Below are positions 15,725 to 24,430 of a stretch of 64,000 nucleotides of DNA, in pieces. A model generated the notes under the pieces. It was not told the DNA's origin. It did not search any database and saw only the letters and a program-made list of their open reading frames with translations. Source of the stretch: Phycicoccus sp. Soil802 (lineage in GTDB: Bacteria; Actinomycetota; Actinomycetes; Actinomycetales; Dermatophilaceae). A program made the translations under genes and the position numbers. The stretch spans positions 1 through 64,000 of the forward strand of contig NZ_LMSS01000003.1 of assembly GCF_001429605.1 (NCBI RefSeq), written 5' to 3'. Each line of letters starts with the position of its first letter. The first letter of the stretch is position 1.

Positions 15725-17932
15725 TCACGCGCCCGGCATACACGCGCCCGGTGCCGTTACCGGCATAAAGCCGGAACTCACCGCCATGGTGATGCCGACG
15801 ACGTCGGCCTTCCCATCACCGGTGAAGTCGCCGAGCGGGCCGACCGACCCGAGCGTGTTCCAGCCGGTGCCGACCTTCGACCGGACGCCGCGGAACCCGC
15901 CCTTGCCGTTGCCGGGGTAGAGCCACAGAACCCCGGCCTGGTCGACGGCCAGGATGTCGCGGGTGCGGTCGCCGTTGAAGTCCGCGGTCATGAACACCGA
16001 CGTCATGGTCTGCCACCCGGACCCGATCTGGCGCCCCGTGGCCACCTTGCCGCGACCGTTGCCGGCATAGAGGTTGAGCACCCCGGTGGGGGTCACGCCC
16101 AGCACGTCAGCCCGTCCGTCGCCGGAGAAGTCGCCGCCGCCGGTGATGAACCGCATCGACGACCAGCCGGTGCTCGCGATGGTGGGATCGGTGAGGAAGC
16201 CGCCGTTGGTGCCCTGATAGAGCTCGAGCCGACCGACGTGCTCGGCGATCAGGTCGGGCTGTCCGTCACCGGTGAGGTCGCCGGCGGGCAGGATGCGAGT
16301 GCCCGGGACGACGTCCGCGATGTTGCGGACGCCGCCGCTGAAGCCGCCCTTGCCGTTCCCCCAGTAGCCGAAGGTGTGGGTCCAGTCACGCCTCAGGGCC
16401 ACGAGGTCGCCGTGCCGGTCGCGGTTCAGGTCGCCGATGCCCACGACGTTGGACGTCAGCATCGGCGTGACGGTGAACGTCGTGGCCGGGCCGGGGCCGG
16501 CAGCGCTCAGGGAGGTGACCTTCACGGTGTACTTGGTGCCGGCCGTGAGGCCCTTGACGTATGCCGTGTAGAGGTTGATGCCGGTGACCCGCGAGACGTG
16601 GTGTCCGGGCTCGGCGACCATCTCGTAGCCGGTGATGTTGCCGATGTCGTCGTCCATGCCGGGGTTGAAGTCGATCCTGGCGCCGCGCGCCCACGCCCTC
16701 GCGGTGAGCTTGGGCGGCTTCGGGATCACCCGGATGTCGAGGCTGCGGAGGTCGAACTGGTGCGTGCCGACGACCTGGTTGAACCTCAGGTTCACCACCG
16801 TGCCGTCGGAGCGGTACTCAAGGGCGGGGGTGTAGCCGTTGTGGACGACGATCGAGTCCAGGTGATACAGCCCGATCCGGTCCATCACCTGGCTGATGGT
16901 CCCCGTGCGGGGTGCGTCAAGCCGTCGGACTTCGACGTCGCGCAGACCGTCGCCTTGGTAGGTGTACAGGAGCCGCACCCCGTCCAGGGTCGCCTGCCGA
17001 TTCTGCACGGCGTACGAGACGACCACGGGCTTGCCGACGAGGACGGTGGGTGCCGCAAGCCGGATGGAGGTCAGCACCGGCGGGTCCGAATTCACGTCGA
17101 AGGTCCCGGAGAAGGTCGGCTGGGCGCCGGTCGGCGTCCGGGCCCCCCTGGCCAAGGTGACCGAACCATCGGGGTGGTACTCCGCACAGTTGAAGGACTT
17201 GTCGCACAGCATGAAGCTGGTCAGGTCGTAGAGACCGTTCGGGGTGCCGCCGGCGACCCATCCCCCGAACCTGCCGGCAGCAAGTGCCACCGGATCGCGG
17301 GAGTCGAGAATGACGCCCACCTGCCCGGTACTGCGGTTGGTGAAGCGGGCCGATACGTAGGCGAGGTCGGGAGCCGGGGACCGTAGGGTCCATGCGAGGT
17401 TTGCCTGGCGCTCGGGCCCGACGACCAGTGGCGCCGCCGGGGACACCGTCACCGAGGCGAGCTGCGGTGCGTCGTACTCCGGTGTCATCCCCCGCACGGT
17501 GACGTCACCCGCGGACAGGTCGCGGGTGACTGTGCAGTCTGAGACGCGTAGTGCCCAGAACGTGCCGCAGACCTTGGTGATCAGGTCGGGCTCGCTGCGC
17601 AGGCGCACCGAGCCGAGCCGCCACGTGCTGGTCTCCGTACCCGTCGGCACGGTCAGCGTGCCGGCGCCGGTCGAACCCGGCGTCAGGACCACCTTGTGCT
17701 GGACCCCACGGTCGTCGACGAAGACCGCGTCGGCCAGCGCCACCGGCGGACCCTCCGCGGTGTAGGTGACCTGCGCCGTGCCCGGCGCGGCCACCGTGGT
17801 GGGAGCGACGGTCACCGACGTGAGGCTCGGCGGGTCGGCCGCCTGGGCCGGTGAGCCGGCAAGCACGCCACCCACCACGGCCAGGACGGTCAGGAGCGCG
17901 GTGCTCGCGCGTCGCGTCAGGATCTGGTGCAC
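15725..17932 (-). CDS. Secreted FG-GAP/VCBS repeat protein with a frameshifted last repeat
   Basis: Exported protein of about 735 residues. A signal peptide (ALLTVLAVVGGVLAGSPAQA) precedes Ig-like and fibronectin-like regions, then FG-GAP propeller repeats marked by DLNRDRHGDLVAL, DLTGDGQPDLIAE, DFSGDGRADVLGV, DFNGDRTRDILAV and DFTGDGKADVVGI. Loops such as LYAGNGRGKV alternate with them; the DxNxDGxxD loops bind calcium. I chose GTG 17930-17932, which has GGGGGG five bases upstream, over ATG 17968. After VVGIT the frame ends in an atypical tail. Inserting one base near 15783 restores GEFRLYAGNGTG and GWQRYF, with a stop at 15696. Either a real frameshift or a sequence error trims the last propeller blade. 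Confidence 0.78.
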   Translation of the reverse strand: MHQILTRRASTALLTVLAVVGGVLAGSPAQAADPPSLTSVTVAPTTVAAPGTAQVTYTAEGPPVALADAVFVDDRGVQHKVVLTPGSTGAGTLTVPTGTETSTWRLGSVRLRSEPDLITKVCGTFWALRVSDCTVTRDLSAGDVTVRGMTPEYDAPQLASVTVSPAAPLVVGPERQANLAWTLRSPAPDLAYVSARFTNRSTGQVGVILDSRDPVALAAGRFGGWVAGGTPNGLYDLTSFMLCDKSFNCAEYHPDGSVTLARGARTPTGAQPTFSGTFDVNSDPPVLTSIRLAAPTVLVGKPVVVSYAVQNRQATLDGVRLLYTYQGDGLRDVEVRRLDAPRTGTISQVMDRIGLYHLDSIVVHNGYTPALEYRSDGTVVNLRFNQVVGTHQFDLRSLDIRVIPKPPKLTARAWARGARIDFNPGMDDDIGNITGYEMVAEPGHHVSRVTGINLYTAYVKGLTAGTKYTVKVTSLSAAGPGPATTFTVTPMLTSNVVGIGDLNRDRHGDLVALRRDWTHTFGYWGNGKGGFSGGVRNIADVVPGTRILPAGDLTGDGQPDLIAEHVGRLELYQGTNGGFLTDPTIASTGWSSMRFITGGGDFSGDGRADVLGVTPTGVLNLYAGNGRGKVATGRQIGSGWQTMTSVFMTADFNGDRTRDILAVDQAGVLWLYPGNGKGGFRGVRSKVGTGWNTLGSVGPLGDFTGDGKADVVGITMAVSSGFMPVTAPGACMPGA

Positions 17933-18038
17933 GTCGTCCCCCCGGATGTTCGATGACCGGAGCAGCATAGGTGTGCGGACCGACGGGGCGCGGCGAAACA
18001 GCGCAAAGCCCCCGCGGAGGGCGATCGCGGAGAGACCT

Positions 18039-18437
18039 TTAGTCGCCGAAGTAGTCCGCGACCAGCCGCTTCGGCGCCTTCGTGGCCCACGCGTCGGTGA
18101 TGACCTCGGCGAGCTCGGCGCGCGTCAGCCGTCCCAGGTCGCGCTGGCGCAGCAGCACCGCGTTGTAGCCGTCGAAGTGCGGCGTCGTGAACCACGGACC
18201 CCCACTTCCGAGGAGGGCTTCCTTGTCGTCCTGGTCGCCCACCGCGAACATGATGACGTCCTGCATCCGCTCCCCGGTCTCCGGGTCGATGGCGTCGGGC
18301 CGTGGCTCGCGGAAGTGCAGGAACGACTTCTTCCGCACCACGTAGGCCGGGTTGCCCCACGACGTGCCCTCTTCCACCTCCGGGAGCGACAGCGCGATCT
18401 CCGCGAGGTCCGACAGCTTCGCCTTGCGTGCGGCCAT
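18039..18437 (-). CDS. MmcQ/YjbR family protein
   Basis: The 132-residue cytoplasmic protein has the YjbR fold signature. LSLPEVEEGTSWGNPAYVVRKKSFLHF occupies the N-terminal half, and GPWFTTPHFDGYNAVLLR and ELAEVITDAW follow at the usual spacing. The family is a double-wing, CyaY-like fold, sometimes described as DNA-binding, with no established reaction. The ATG at 18437 lies 10 bases after the stop of the YrdB-like gene, so the two are probably co-transcribed. Confidence 0.8.
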   Translation of the reverse strand: MAARKAKLSDLAEIALSLPEVEEGTSWGNPAYVVRKKSFLHFREPRPDAIDPETGERMQDVIMFAVGDQDDKEALLGSGGPWFTTPHFDGYNAVLLRQRDLGRLTRAELAEVITDAWATKAPKRLVADYFGD

Positions 18438-18447
18438 GGCGGCGACG

Positions 18448-18846
18448 CTACGCCGAGCCCCGTCCGCGCGCGCCCCGCCCGCCGGCGTCCCCGGCGCCGG
18501 CTGCCTCCGACTCGGCCACCAGTGCCCGGACCGAGGGGAGCAGGGCCAGCCCGTTCACCACCACCGAGAAGACCAGGAACGCCACCGCCCACCCGTGGTG
18601 CCCCGCGGCCCAGAGGCCGAGTCCGGCCAGTCCGAAGACCAGCACCTTGGCGACCGGCCGGATCACTGGACCGCCGAGTGGCGCTTTCGGCGACGCGAAC
18701 GCCCACCAGACCCCGACCACGACGACCACCATCAGTACCGCGAGCAGCACGCCCCTCTCGTGGTTTCCCCAGACGCCCGCCGCCGCAGCAGCCAACAGCT
18801 CGTCCAGGAACACCAAGGCCAACACCACCCAGCCCAACGCCACCAT
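18448..18846 (-). CDS. YrdB-like (DUF2568) membrane protein
   Basis: The 132-residue protein has four hydrophobic segments: LGWVVLALVFLDELLAAAAA, GVLLAVLMVVVVVGVWWAF, VAKVLVFGLAGLGLWAAG and WAVAFLVFSVVVNGLALL. A short charged tail ends it. The pattern matches the small YrdB family of uncharacterised membrane proteins. I start it at the ATG of MVALGWVV (18844-18846), which puts the first helix at residue 3. It precedes the YjbR-like gene by 10 bases. No function is known for the family. Confidence 0.7.
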   Translation of the reverse strand: MVALGWVVLALVFLDELLAAAAAGVWGNHERGVLLAVLMVVVVVGVWWAFASPKAPLGGPVIRPVAKVLVFGLAGLGLWAAGHHGWAVAFLVFSVVVNGLALLPSVRALVAESEAAGAGDAGGRGARGRGSA

Positions 18847-18885
18847 GGGCCAAGCGTCGCACGTGCCCCCGTCGTGACCCGCGAG

Positions 18886-18914
18886 GTATGCCGCGTGGTC
18901 ACCTCGCGGCATAC
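18886..18914. terminator. Hairpin terminator built from two inverted GTATGCCG octamers
   Basis: GTATGCCGCG (18886-18895) and CGCGGCATAC (18905-18914) form a perfect ten-pair stem with a nine-base loop, 45 bases beyond the purB stop codon. Confidence 0.7.
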
Positions 18915-18958
18915 GCGTCAGTCGGGCCGGCCCAGCCCAGCGGGCCCAGCCCAGCCGC

Positions 18959-20368
18959 TCAGTCCAGGAAGTCGACCAGCTCGGGCGCGACGCCGATGTA
19001 GCTCTGCGGCGTCAGCTCGGCCAGTCGCTTGGCGACGTCGTCGGGCAGTCCGAGCCCGGCGACGAACTCGCGCAGGTCGTCGCCGGTGATCCGGCGGCCG
19101 CGGGTGAGCTCCTTGAGCCGCTCGTAGGGGTTCTCCATCCCGGCGACGCCCTGGGCGCCGAGCGCGCGCATGGCCGACTGCACCGGCTCGCCGAGGACCT
19201 CCCAGTTGGCGTCGAGGTCGGCGGCCATCGCGGACGGCACGGCGTCCAGGCCGGCCAGGCCGCGGGCGGCGTTGTCGATCGCCAGCAGCGAGTGCCCGAA
19301 CGCGACGCCGATGTTGCGCTGCATCGAGGAGTCGGTGAGGTCACGCTGGAGCCGGCTGTTGACCAGCGTCGAGGAGAGCACGTCGAAGAGCGCGTTGCTG
19401 ACCTCGAGGTTGGCCTCGGCGTTCTCGAACCTGATCGGGTTCACCTTGTGCGGCATCGTCGACGACCCCACCGTGCCCTGGCCACGCACCTGGGCGAAGT
19501 AGCCGAGCGAGATGTAGGTCCAGACGTCGGTGCAGAGGTTGTGCAGGATCCGGTTGAACCGCGCGAGGTCGGCGTAGAGCTCGGCCTGCCAGTCGTGCGA
19601 CTCGATCTGGGTGGTGAGCGGATTCCACTGCAGCCCAAGGGATTCGACGAACTCACGGCTGAGCGCGGGCCAGTCGGCCTCCGGCACTGCGGCGAGGTGG
19701 GCGCCGTAGGTGCCGGTGGCGCCGTTGAGCTTGCCGAGGAACTCGGCCGCCCCGATCCGCCGCAGCTGGCGGCCGAGCCGGTGCGCCAGCACGGCCAGCT
19801 CCTTGCCCATGGTGGTCGGTGTGGCCGGCTGCCCGTGGGTGTGCGCCAGCAGCGGCACCTCGCGCAGGTCGGACGCCATCGTCGCAACGGTCTCGACGAG
19901 CGCGGTGGCGCGCGGGAGCCAGACCTCGGTGACCGCGCCCTTGACCATGAGGGCGTAGGACAGGTTGTTGATGTCCTCGCTGGTGCAGCAGAAGTGGATC
20001 AGCTCGGCCAGCCCGCGGTCCTCGTCGCCGGGGGCGATGGCGGTGAGGCGGCGCTTGAGGAAGTACTCGACCGCCTTGACGTCGTGCTGCGTCTCGCGCT
20101 CGATCGTCGCGAGCTCCTGGATCTCGGCGGCGCCGAAGTCGTCGACCACCTGGCGCAGCTGCCGCTGCTCGTCGTCGGTGAGTGCGCGCACGCCCGGCAC
20201 GACCTGGTGGGTGGTGAGGAAGATCAGCCACTCCACCTCGACCCGGATCCGCTCGCGGTTGAGCGCCGGCTCGGACAGGTGGTCGACGAGGGGGGCCACC
20301 GCACCGCGGTAGCGACCGTCGAGGGCGCCCAGCGCAATGGGAGGGGTCGCGTCAGCAAGCGAAGCCAT
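18959..20368 (-). CDS. purB: Adenylosuccinate lyase
   Basis: The enzyme (469 residues) cleaves SAICAR and adenylosuccinate in purine synthesis. The fumarase/aspartase superfamily signature GSSTMPHKVNP (about residue 300) holds the catalytic loop. The N-terminal ALDGRYRGAVAPL, the His region LAHTHGQPATPTTMGKEL (about 175) and TSEDINNL are all typical. It starts at ATG 20366-20368. The promoter would lie in the 147-base gap to the divergent aldo/keto reductase gene, which also carries an inverted pair of GTATGCCG octamers. A hairpin of the same octamers follows the gene. Confidence 0.96.
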   Translation of the reverse strand: MASLADATPPIALGALDGRYRGAVAPLVDHLSEPALNRERIRVEVEWLIFLTTHQVVPGVRALTDDEQRQLRQVVDDFGAAEIQELATIERETQHDVKAVEYFLKRRLTAIAPGDEDRGLAELIHFCCTSEDINNLSYALMVKGAVTEVWLPRATALVETVATMASDLREVPLLAHTHGQPATPTTMGKELAVLAHRLGRQLRRIGAAEFLGKLNGATGTYGAHLAAVPEADWPALSREFVESLGLQWNPLTTQIESHDWQAELYADLARFNRILHNLCTDVWTYISLGYFAQVRGQGTVGSSTMPHKVNPIRFENAEANLEVSNALFDVLSSTLVNSRLQRDLTDSSMQRNIGVAFGHSLLAIDNAARGLAGLDAVPSAMAADLDANWEVLGEPVQSAMRALGAQGVAGMENPYERLKELTRGRRITGDDLREFVAGLGLPDDVAKRLAELTPQSYIGVAPELVDFLD

Positions 20369-20502
20369 GACCCACAGTCTCCCAGAGAGCGGGGCCACCT
20401 CCGGACACCGGTATGCCGGGTGCCCACCTCCCCGATGCGGGGCGCCCGAGGCGCCGGCACCGGCGGCCGTGGCACGGCCGCGCGCTGGGTCAGCGCGCGG
20501 CA

Positions 20503-20515
20503 TACCGTGGGAGCC
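20503..20515 (+). promoter_or_regulatory. Leaderless-type -10 box of the aldo/keto reductase gene
   Basis: TACCGT at 20503-20508 is followed by seven bases and the ATG at 20516. The box shares its first three bases with a CGGCATAC octamer. Confidence 0.5.
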
Positions 20516-21559
20516 ATGCGATACACCACGCTCGGCTCCAGCGGCACCGTCGTCTCCACCCAGTGCCTCGGCACGATGACCTTCGGCGCGGAGGCGGACG
20601 AGGCGACGTCCGGCGCGATCCTCGAGGCGTACGTCGAGGCCGGTGGCACGTTCGTCGACACCGCCGACGTCTACTCGAAGGGGGTCTCCGAGGAGATCAT
20701 CGGCCGGTGGCTGGCGTCCCACCCGGACGACGCCAAGGATCTCGTGATCGCCACCAAGGGCCGCTTCGCCATGGGTGACGGCGCGAACGACCTGGGCCTG
20801 TCGCGCCGCCACCTGCGCCGCGCCCTCGACGACTCGTTGCGGCGGCTCGGGGTCGAGCACATCGACCTCTACCAGATGCACGCGTGGGACGCGGTGACGC
20901 CGCTGGAGGAGACGCTGCGCTTCCTCGACGAAGCCGTCAGCGCCGGCAAGATCTCCTACTACGGCTTCTCCAACTACCTCGGCTGGCAGGTCACCAAGGC
21001 CGTTCACGTGGCGCGCGAGCACGGCTGGACGGCTCCGGTCACGCTGCAGCCGCAGTACAACCTGCTGGTCCGCGACATCGAGCACGAGGTCGTCCCGGCC
21101 TGCCTCGACGGCGGCCTCGGACTGCTCCCGTGGTCGCCGCTCGCCGGCGGCTGGCTGACCGGCAAGTACCAGCGCGACGCCACTCCCGCCGGTGCGTCCC
21201 GGCTGGGGGAGGACCCCGAGCGCGGCATGGAGGCGTGGGGTCCCCGCAACCAGCAGGACCGCACCTGGGCCGTGATCGACGCGGTCGGCGAGGTGGCGTC
21301 CGAGGCGGGGGTGACGTCGGCCCAGGTCGCGCTCGCGTGGGTCGGTGCCCAGCCAGCCGTCACCTCGGTCATCCTCGGGGCCCGCTCCGTCGAGCAGCTC
21401 ACCGACAACCTCGCCGCCGCCGACCTCGACCTGTCCGCCGAGCAGCTCGACCGGCTGGGCGAGGTGAGCGCGCCGCACGCGGACGACTACCCCTACGGCG
21501 CCGGCGGTGTGGACCAGCGGCACCGCGACGTCCAGCCGCGAAGTCTGACCAAGGTCTAG
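20516..21559 (+). CDS. Aldo/keto reductase
   Basis: This NADPH-dependent oxidoreductase has 347 residues and the AKR TIM barrel. The catalytic tetrad can be placed: Asp and Tyr in FVDTADVYSKG (about residues 50-56), Lys in VIATKGRF and His in LYQMHAWD. The cofactor end reads SVILGARSVEQLTDNL. It resembles the YajO/PdxI and voltage-gated channel beta-like AKRs; the physiological carbonyl substrate is unknown. The ATG follows TACCGT by seven bases, so the message is probably leaderless. The last four bases overlap the stop of the convergent VOC gene. Confidence 0.85.
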   Translation: MRYTTLGSSGTVVSTQCLGTMTFGAEADEATSGAILEAYVEAGGTFVDTADVYSKGVSEEIIGRWLASHPDDAKDLVIATKGRFAMGDGANDLGLSRRHLRRALDDSLRRLGVEHIDLYQMHAWDAVTPLEETLRFLDEAVSAGKISYYGFSNYLGWQVTKAVHVAREHGWTAPVTLQPQYNLLVRDIEHEVVPACLDGGLGLLPWSPLAGGWLTGKYQRDATPAGASRLGEDPERGMEAWGPRNQQDRTWAVIDAVGEVASEAGVTSAQVALAWVGAQPAVTSVILGARSVEQLTDNLAAADLDLSAEQLDRLGEVSAPHADDYPYGAGGVDQRHRDVQPRSLTKV

Positions 21560-22404
21560 CCGGGCGGCGTGAACTGGCTGACGGTGAACTGCGCCCCGAG
21601 CGGGTCGGCCACGACGGCCTCCCGGGTCCAGTCGGAGGTCGAGCTGCGGATGACCGTGCCGCCGAGGCGCTCTGCCGTCGCCGCCGCGTCGTCCCGGTCC
21701 GCCACGGAGAAGGTGACGTGCCAGTGCGCCGCCTCGTCGGGCGCGAGCGGGGCGACCCAGCCGATCGCGTCGGCGAACCCCGGCGGCACCATCGCGCCCG
21801 ACTGGCGCTCGCGGATGCCCGGGTCGACGGTCGCCTCGAGGTGGTCGCCGTAGCCGGGGCGCCGGATCATCCGGGCGAACCCGAGGTCCGAGACCTCCCA
21901 GTCGAACAGCGCGGTGTAGAAGGCAGGGGCGCCGTCGGGGTCGGCGGTGTGCAGGTCGCTGAAGTTCCAGGCGCCCGGCTGGTTGGTCACCTGGGCGCCG
22001 AGCCTGCGCCTGGCCTGGAAGAGCCCGAAACGCAGGCCATCGGGGTCGGCGCACAGGGCCGAGCGGCCGCCCTCGCCGGCGTCGGCCGGGGGCAGCAGCA
22101 CCTGCCCGCCTGCGCGGGCCACGGCCGCGGCCGTCGCGTCGGTGTCGTCGACGGCGATGTAGGTCGTCCACTCCGTGCCACCCGGTCGGTCGGGTGACGC
22201 CGGTCCACCCAGGCCGGCTGCGTCCTGGCCGTCCAGCCGGGCGATGAGGTAGCGGAACGGTGCCTCGTCACGGGTGGCCGGCTGGAAGGTCCAGCCGAGC
22301 AGGTCGCCGTAGAACCGGGTGGCGACGTCGAGCGCCTCGAGGTCGGCCACCTCGAGGTCGACCCAGGAGGTCACCCCCGCCGGGTAGGTGCGTTCCATGG
22401 TCAT
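21556..22404 (-). CDS. Two-domain VOC (glyoxalase/bleomycin resistance-like) protein
   Basis: Cytoplasmic protein of 282 residues with two VOC modules. The first (residues about 10-125) has TSWVDLEVADLEALDVATRFYGDLLGWTF and GLRFGLFQ. The second (about 140-275) has GAWNFSDLHTADPDGAPAFYTALFDWE and DPLGAQFTVSQF. This duplicated layout is like the hydroxylase/antibiotic-binding CFP-30B family of actinobacteria. Metal-binding His and Glu residues are only partly recognisable, so binding rather than catalysis is possible. It is convergent with the aldo/keto reductase gene. Confidence 0.8.
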   Translation of the reverse strand: MTMERTYPAGVTSWVDLEVADLEALDVATRFYGDLLGWTFQPATRDEAPFRYLIARLDGQDAAGLGGPASPDRPGGTEWTTYIAVDDTDATAAAVARAGGQVLLPPADAGEGGRSALCADPDGLRFGLFQARRRLGAQVTNQPGAWNFSDLHTADPDGAPAFYTALFDWEVSDLGFARMIRRPGYGDHLEATVDPGIRERQSGAMVPPGFADAIGWVAPLAPDEAAHWHVTFSVADRDDAAATAERLGGTVIRSSTSDWTREAVVADPLGAQFTVSQFTPPG

Positions 22405-22530
22405 CGGGGTCCCCTTCGGTCGGTCGTGCGCACAGCCTTTCCGTCCACGCTAGGACGGCGGACCGACAGTGGGGGATCGGCTCCCGGCGCGAGCAGGTGC
22501 GAGACCGACCGGACCCCGCCGGCGACCGGC

Positions 22531-24045
22531 TCAGTAGAAGCCGTGGCGGTCGAGCGCGGTGACGAGCTCGGACTCCTCGTAGGCGAGGTGCTCGAGGAGG
22601 GTCGACGACAGGACGTCGACGACGCGCTTGAGCTCCGTGGTCCCCGAGGCTCCAGAAACCAGCCCGACCAGGGCCTCGTCGAGCTGCTCGAGCACGTCGT
22701 GGATCACGAGGTGCTCCGACTCCAAGCGGTCGAGCACCGGCGTGAGCGCCGGGTCGCTGCGGCGCAGGTGCGGGAACACCGACCGGTCCTCGAGGCCGTG
22801 GTGGCCGGTGACGAACCGGCAGTACTGCGCGCAGTAGGCGCCCAGCGTCCAGTTGTTCTGGCGCATGGTCAGCTCGTTGATGGCGTTGCGTGCCCGATGG
22901 GCTTGCTCCTCGCCTGCGACCACCTGCTCGACGATGTCGCGCAGCCGGGTCAGCTCGGCCCGCAGGCCGTCGTGCACCTCGACGAGGTGCGCTCCCGCTC
23001 CCGAATGCGCTTGCGGCGCAACGGCTTCGGTGAATGACTCAGCGGTCAAAGGCTCAGCGGTCAAGGACTCAGTGGTATGCCGCGTGGCGGCAGCCGGGGC
23101 CGCCTCCTGCCCACGCACCTCGACTGCGGCAGTCTGCGTCGAAGTACCCGCGGCGCGCCTCGCGCGCTCGTCGTCGACCAGCTCGCGCACCGCTGGCGCG
23201 ACCTCGTGGGCGAAGCGCTGGACCTGGTCAAGGCTCTTGACGGCGAGGATGTAGGTGCTCATCCCCTCGGTGAGGGTGAGCTCGGCGAGCTGCTCGGCCC
23301 ACTCGCGCGGTGACCCCTGCAGCATCCCGCCGCCCGAGCCGAACCGCCCGTGGATGTTGTAGAGCCGGCGGATCGACGCTGGGTCACGGCCCGCCTTGGC
23401 GGCCGCGTCGTCGATGGTCCGGTTCAGCCCACCCAAGGTGTCCGGCGCGGCATACCCCATGCTCGGGAGCCAGCCGTCCGCGGACCGGCCGGTGAGGCGC
23501 AGCATGCGCGGCTTGTACGCCCCCAGCCAGATCTCGACGGGGTGCGCGGGTGCCGGGCCGGGGTGCAGGCCGACGACGCGGTGGTGCTTGCCCTCGATGC
23601 GCACGGTCGGGCCACCCTCGCCGGCCCACACCGCGCGGATGACCTCGATCGCCTCGGTGAGCGACTTGATGGACTCGCCGGGCGTGAGCCGGGTGCCGCC
23701 GGCCGCGACGATCGCGTCGAAGAACGCACCCGTGCCCAGCCCCAGCTCCACCCGTCCACCGCTGAGCAGGTCGAGGGTGGCGACGCTGCGGGCCAGCACG
23801 ACGGGCGGGCGCAGGGGGAGGTTCGCGACGTTGGGCGCCACCCGCACCGACGTGGTGCGGGCCGCGATGACCGACAGCAGCGTCCAGGTGTCGAGGTGCT
23901 TGGCCTGGTAGGGGTGGTCCTGGATGGTCACGAGGTCGAGCCCGGCGACGTCCGCCGCCTCGCTGAGCTCGAGCACGAGGTCGGCGGACGCGGCGTCGGG
24001 GCTGGGGAAGATCCCGAACTGCAGGTCCTGTCCGTAGTCGGTCAT
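22531..24045 (-). CDS. LLM-class flavin-dependent oxidoreductase fused to a hemerythrin domain
   Basis: Fusion protein of 504 residues. Residues 1-290 are a luciferase-like TIM barrel: LVTIQDHPYQAKHLDTW, LLSGGRVELGLGTG, the substrate loop and EIWLGAYKPRML. The family uses FMN or coenzyme F420. After a linker that includes repeats of LTAE[SP], residues 350-504 form a hemerythrin HHE bundle with HHGLEDRSVFPHL, SEHLVIHDVLEQL and LAYEESELV, which would hold a di-iron site. Joining an oxygen- or redox-sensing iron bundle to a flavin enzyme suggests redox-controlled activity (inference). The ATG overlaps the stop of the TPR gene by four bases, so the two form an operon. Confidence 0.85.
   Translation of the reverse strand: MTDYGQDLQFGIFPSPDAASADLVLELSEAADVAGLDLVTIQDHPYQAKHLDTWTLLSVIAARTTSVRVAPNVANLPLRPPVVLARSVATLDLLSGGRVELGLGTGAFFDAIVAAGGTRLTPGESIKSLTEAIEVIRAVWAGEGGPTVRIEGKHHRVVGLHPGPAPAHPVEIWLGAYKPRMLRLTGRSADGWLPSMGYAAPDTLGGLNRTIDDAAAKAGRDPASIRRLYNIHGRFGSGGGMLQGSPREWAEQLAELTLTEGMSTYILAVKSLDQVQRFAHEVAPAVRELVDDERARRAAGTSTQTAAVEVRGQEAAPAAATRHTTESLTAEPLTAESFTEAVAPQAHSGAGAHLVEVHDGLRAELTRLRDIVEQVVAGEEQAHRARNAINELTMRQNNWTLGAYCAQYCRFVTGHHGLEDRSVFPHLRRSDPALTPVLDRLESEHLVIHDVLEQLDEALVGLVSGASGTTELKRVVDVLSSTLLEHLAYEESELVTALDRHGFY
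23036..23078. repeat. Coding minisatellite in the linker of the LLM-hemerythrin gene
   Basis: About three 15-base units of the type GACTCAGCGGTCAAAG lie in tandem, in frame, and encode LTAE[SP]-like repeats between the two domains. The last unit runs into a GTATGCCG octamer. Confidence 0.6.
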
Positions 24046-24419
24046 GACGCGGGAGCGCCGTAGGCAGCCGGCCGCTCGTAGTCACCGAGGACCTCGGCCA
24101 GCGCGAGGTGCCGCTGGGCATCGGCGTGCCGACGCTGGCGCTGGAGCGTGCGTCCGAGGAGCAGGTGCAGGTAGCCGTCGTCGGGGGCGTCCTCGACCAG
24201 CTGTCGCAGCTCGGTCTCGGCCCGCCCGAGCTGGGCCGACCCGAAGTAGGCACGGGCCAGCAGCAGCCGCAGGTCGGCCGTGCCGTGCAGGTGCTCACCG
24301 CTGCCGGACTCGTCGACGAGCTCACGCAGCGCGGTGGCAGCGGCGCTGAAGTCGCCGTGGTCGAAGAGGCTCCGGGCCCAGTCGAGCCGCAGGGCGAAGG
24401 GCGTGCTGTTCGTCGTCAT
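24042..24419 (-). CDS. Small tetratricopeptide repeat protein
   Basis: The 125-residue protein is all-helical with TPR-like units: RLDWARSLFDHGDFSAAATALRELV, LRLLLARAYFGSAQLGRAETELRQLV and LHLLLGRTLQRQRRHADAQRHLALA. Three such units would form a protein-binding groove. It has no signal peptide. It precedes the LLM-hemerythrin gene with a four-base ATGA overlap, so it may be that enzyme's partner (inference). GAGGGG lies just upstream of the ATG as a ribosome binding site. The promoter region holds a 22-base palindrome at 24431-24452 that shares an 11-mer with the marR site at 9996. Confidence 0.75.
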   Translation of the reverse strand: MTTNSTPFALRLDWARSLFDHGDFSAAATALRELVDESGSGEHLHGTADLRLLLARAYFGSAQLGRAETELRQLVEDAPDDGYLHLLLGRTLQRQRRHADAQRHLALAEVLGDYERPAAYGAPAS

Positions 24420-24430
24420 GACCCCTCAAC

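Noticed and set aside
20409-20508. Inverted GTATGCCG pair read as a terminator
   Set aside because: It lies between the divergent starts of purB and the aldo/keto reductase, with about 80 bases between arms, so it is not placed like a terminator.
20369-22171. Upstream extension of the purB frame to over 1000 residues
   Set aside because: The extension is antisense to the aldo/keto reductase and has no domain; purB begins at ATG 20368, where family members begin.
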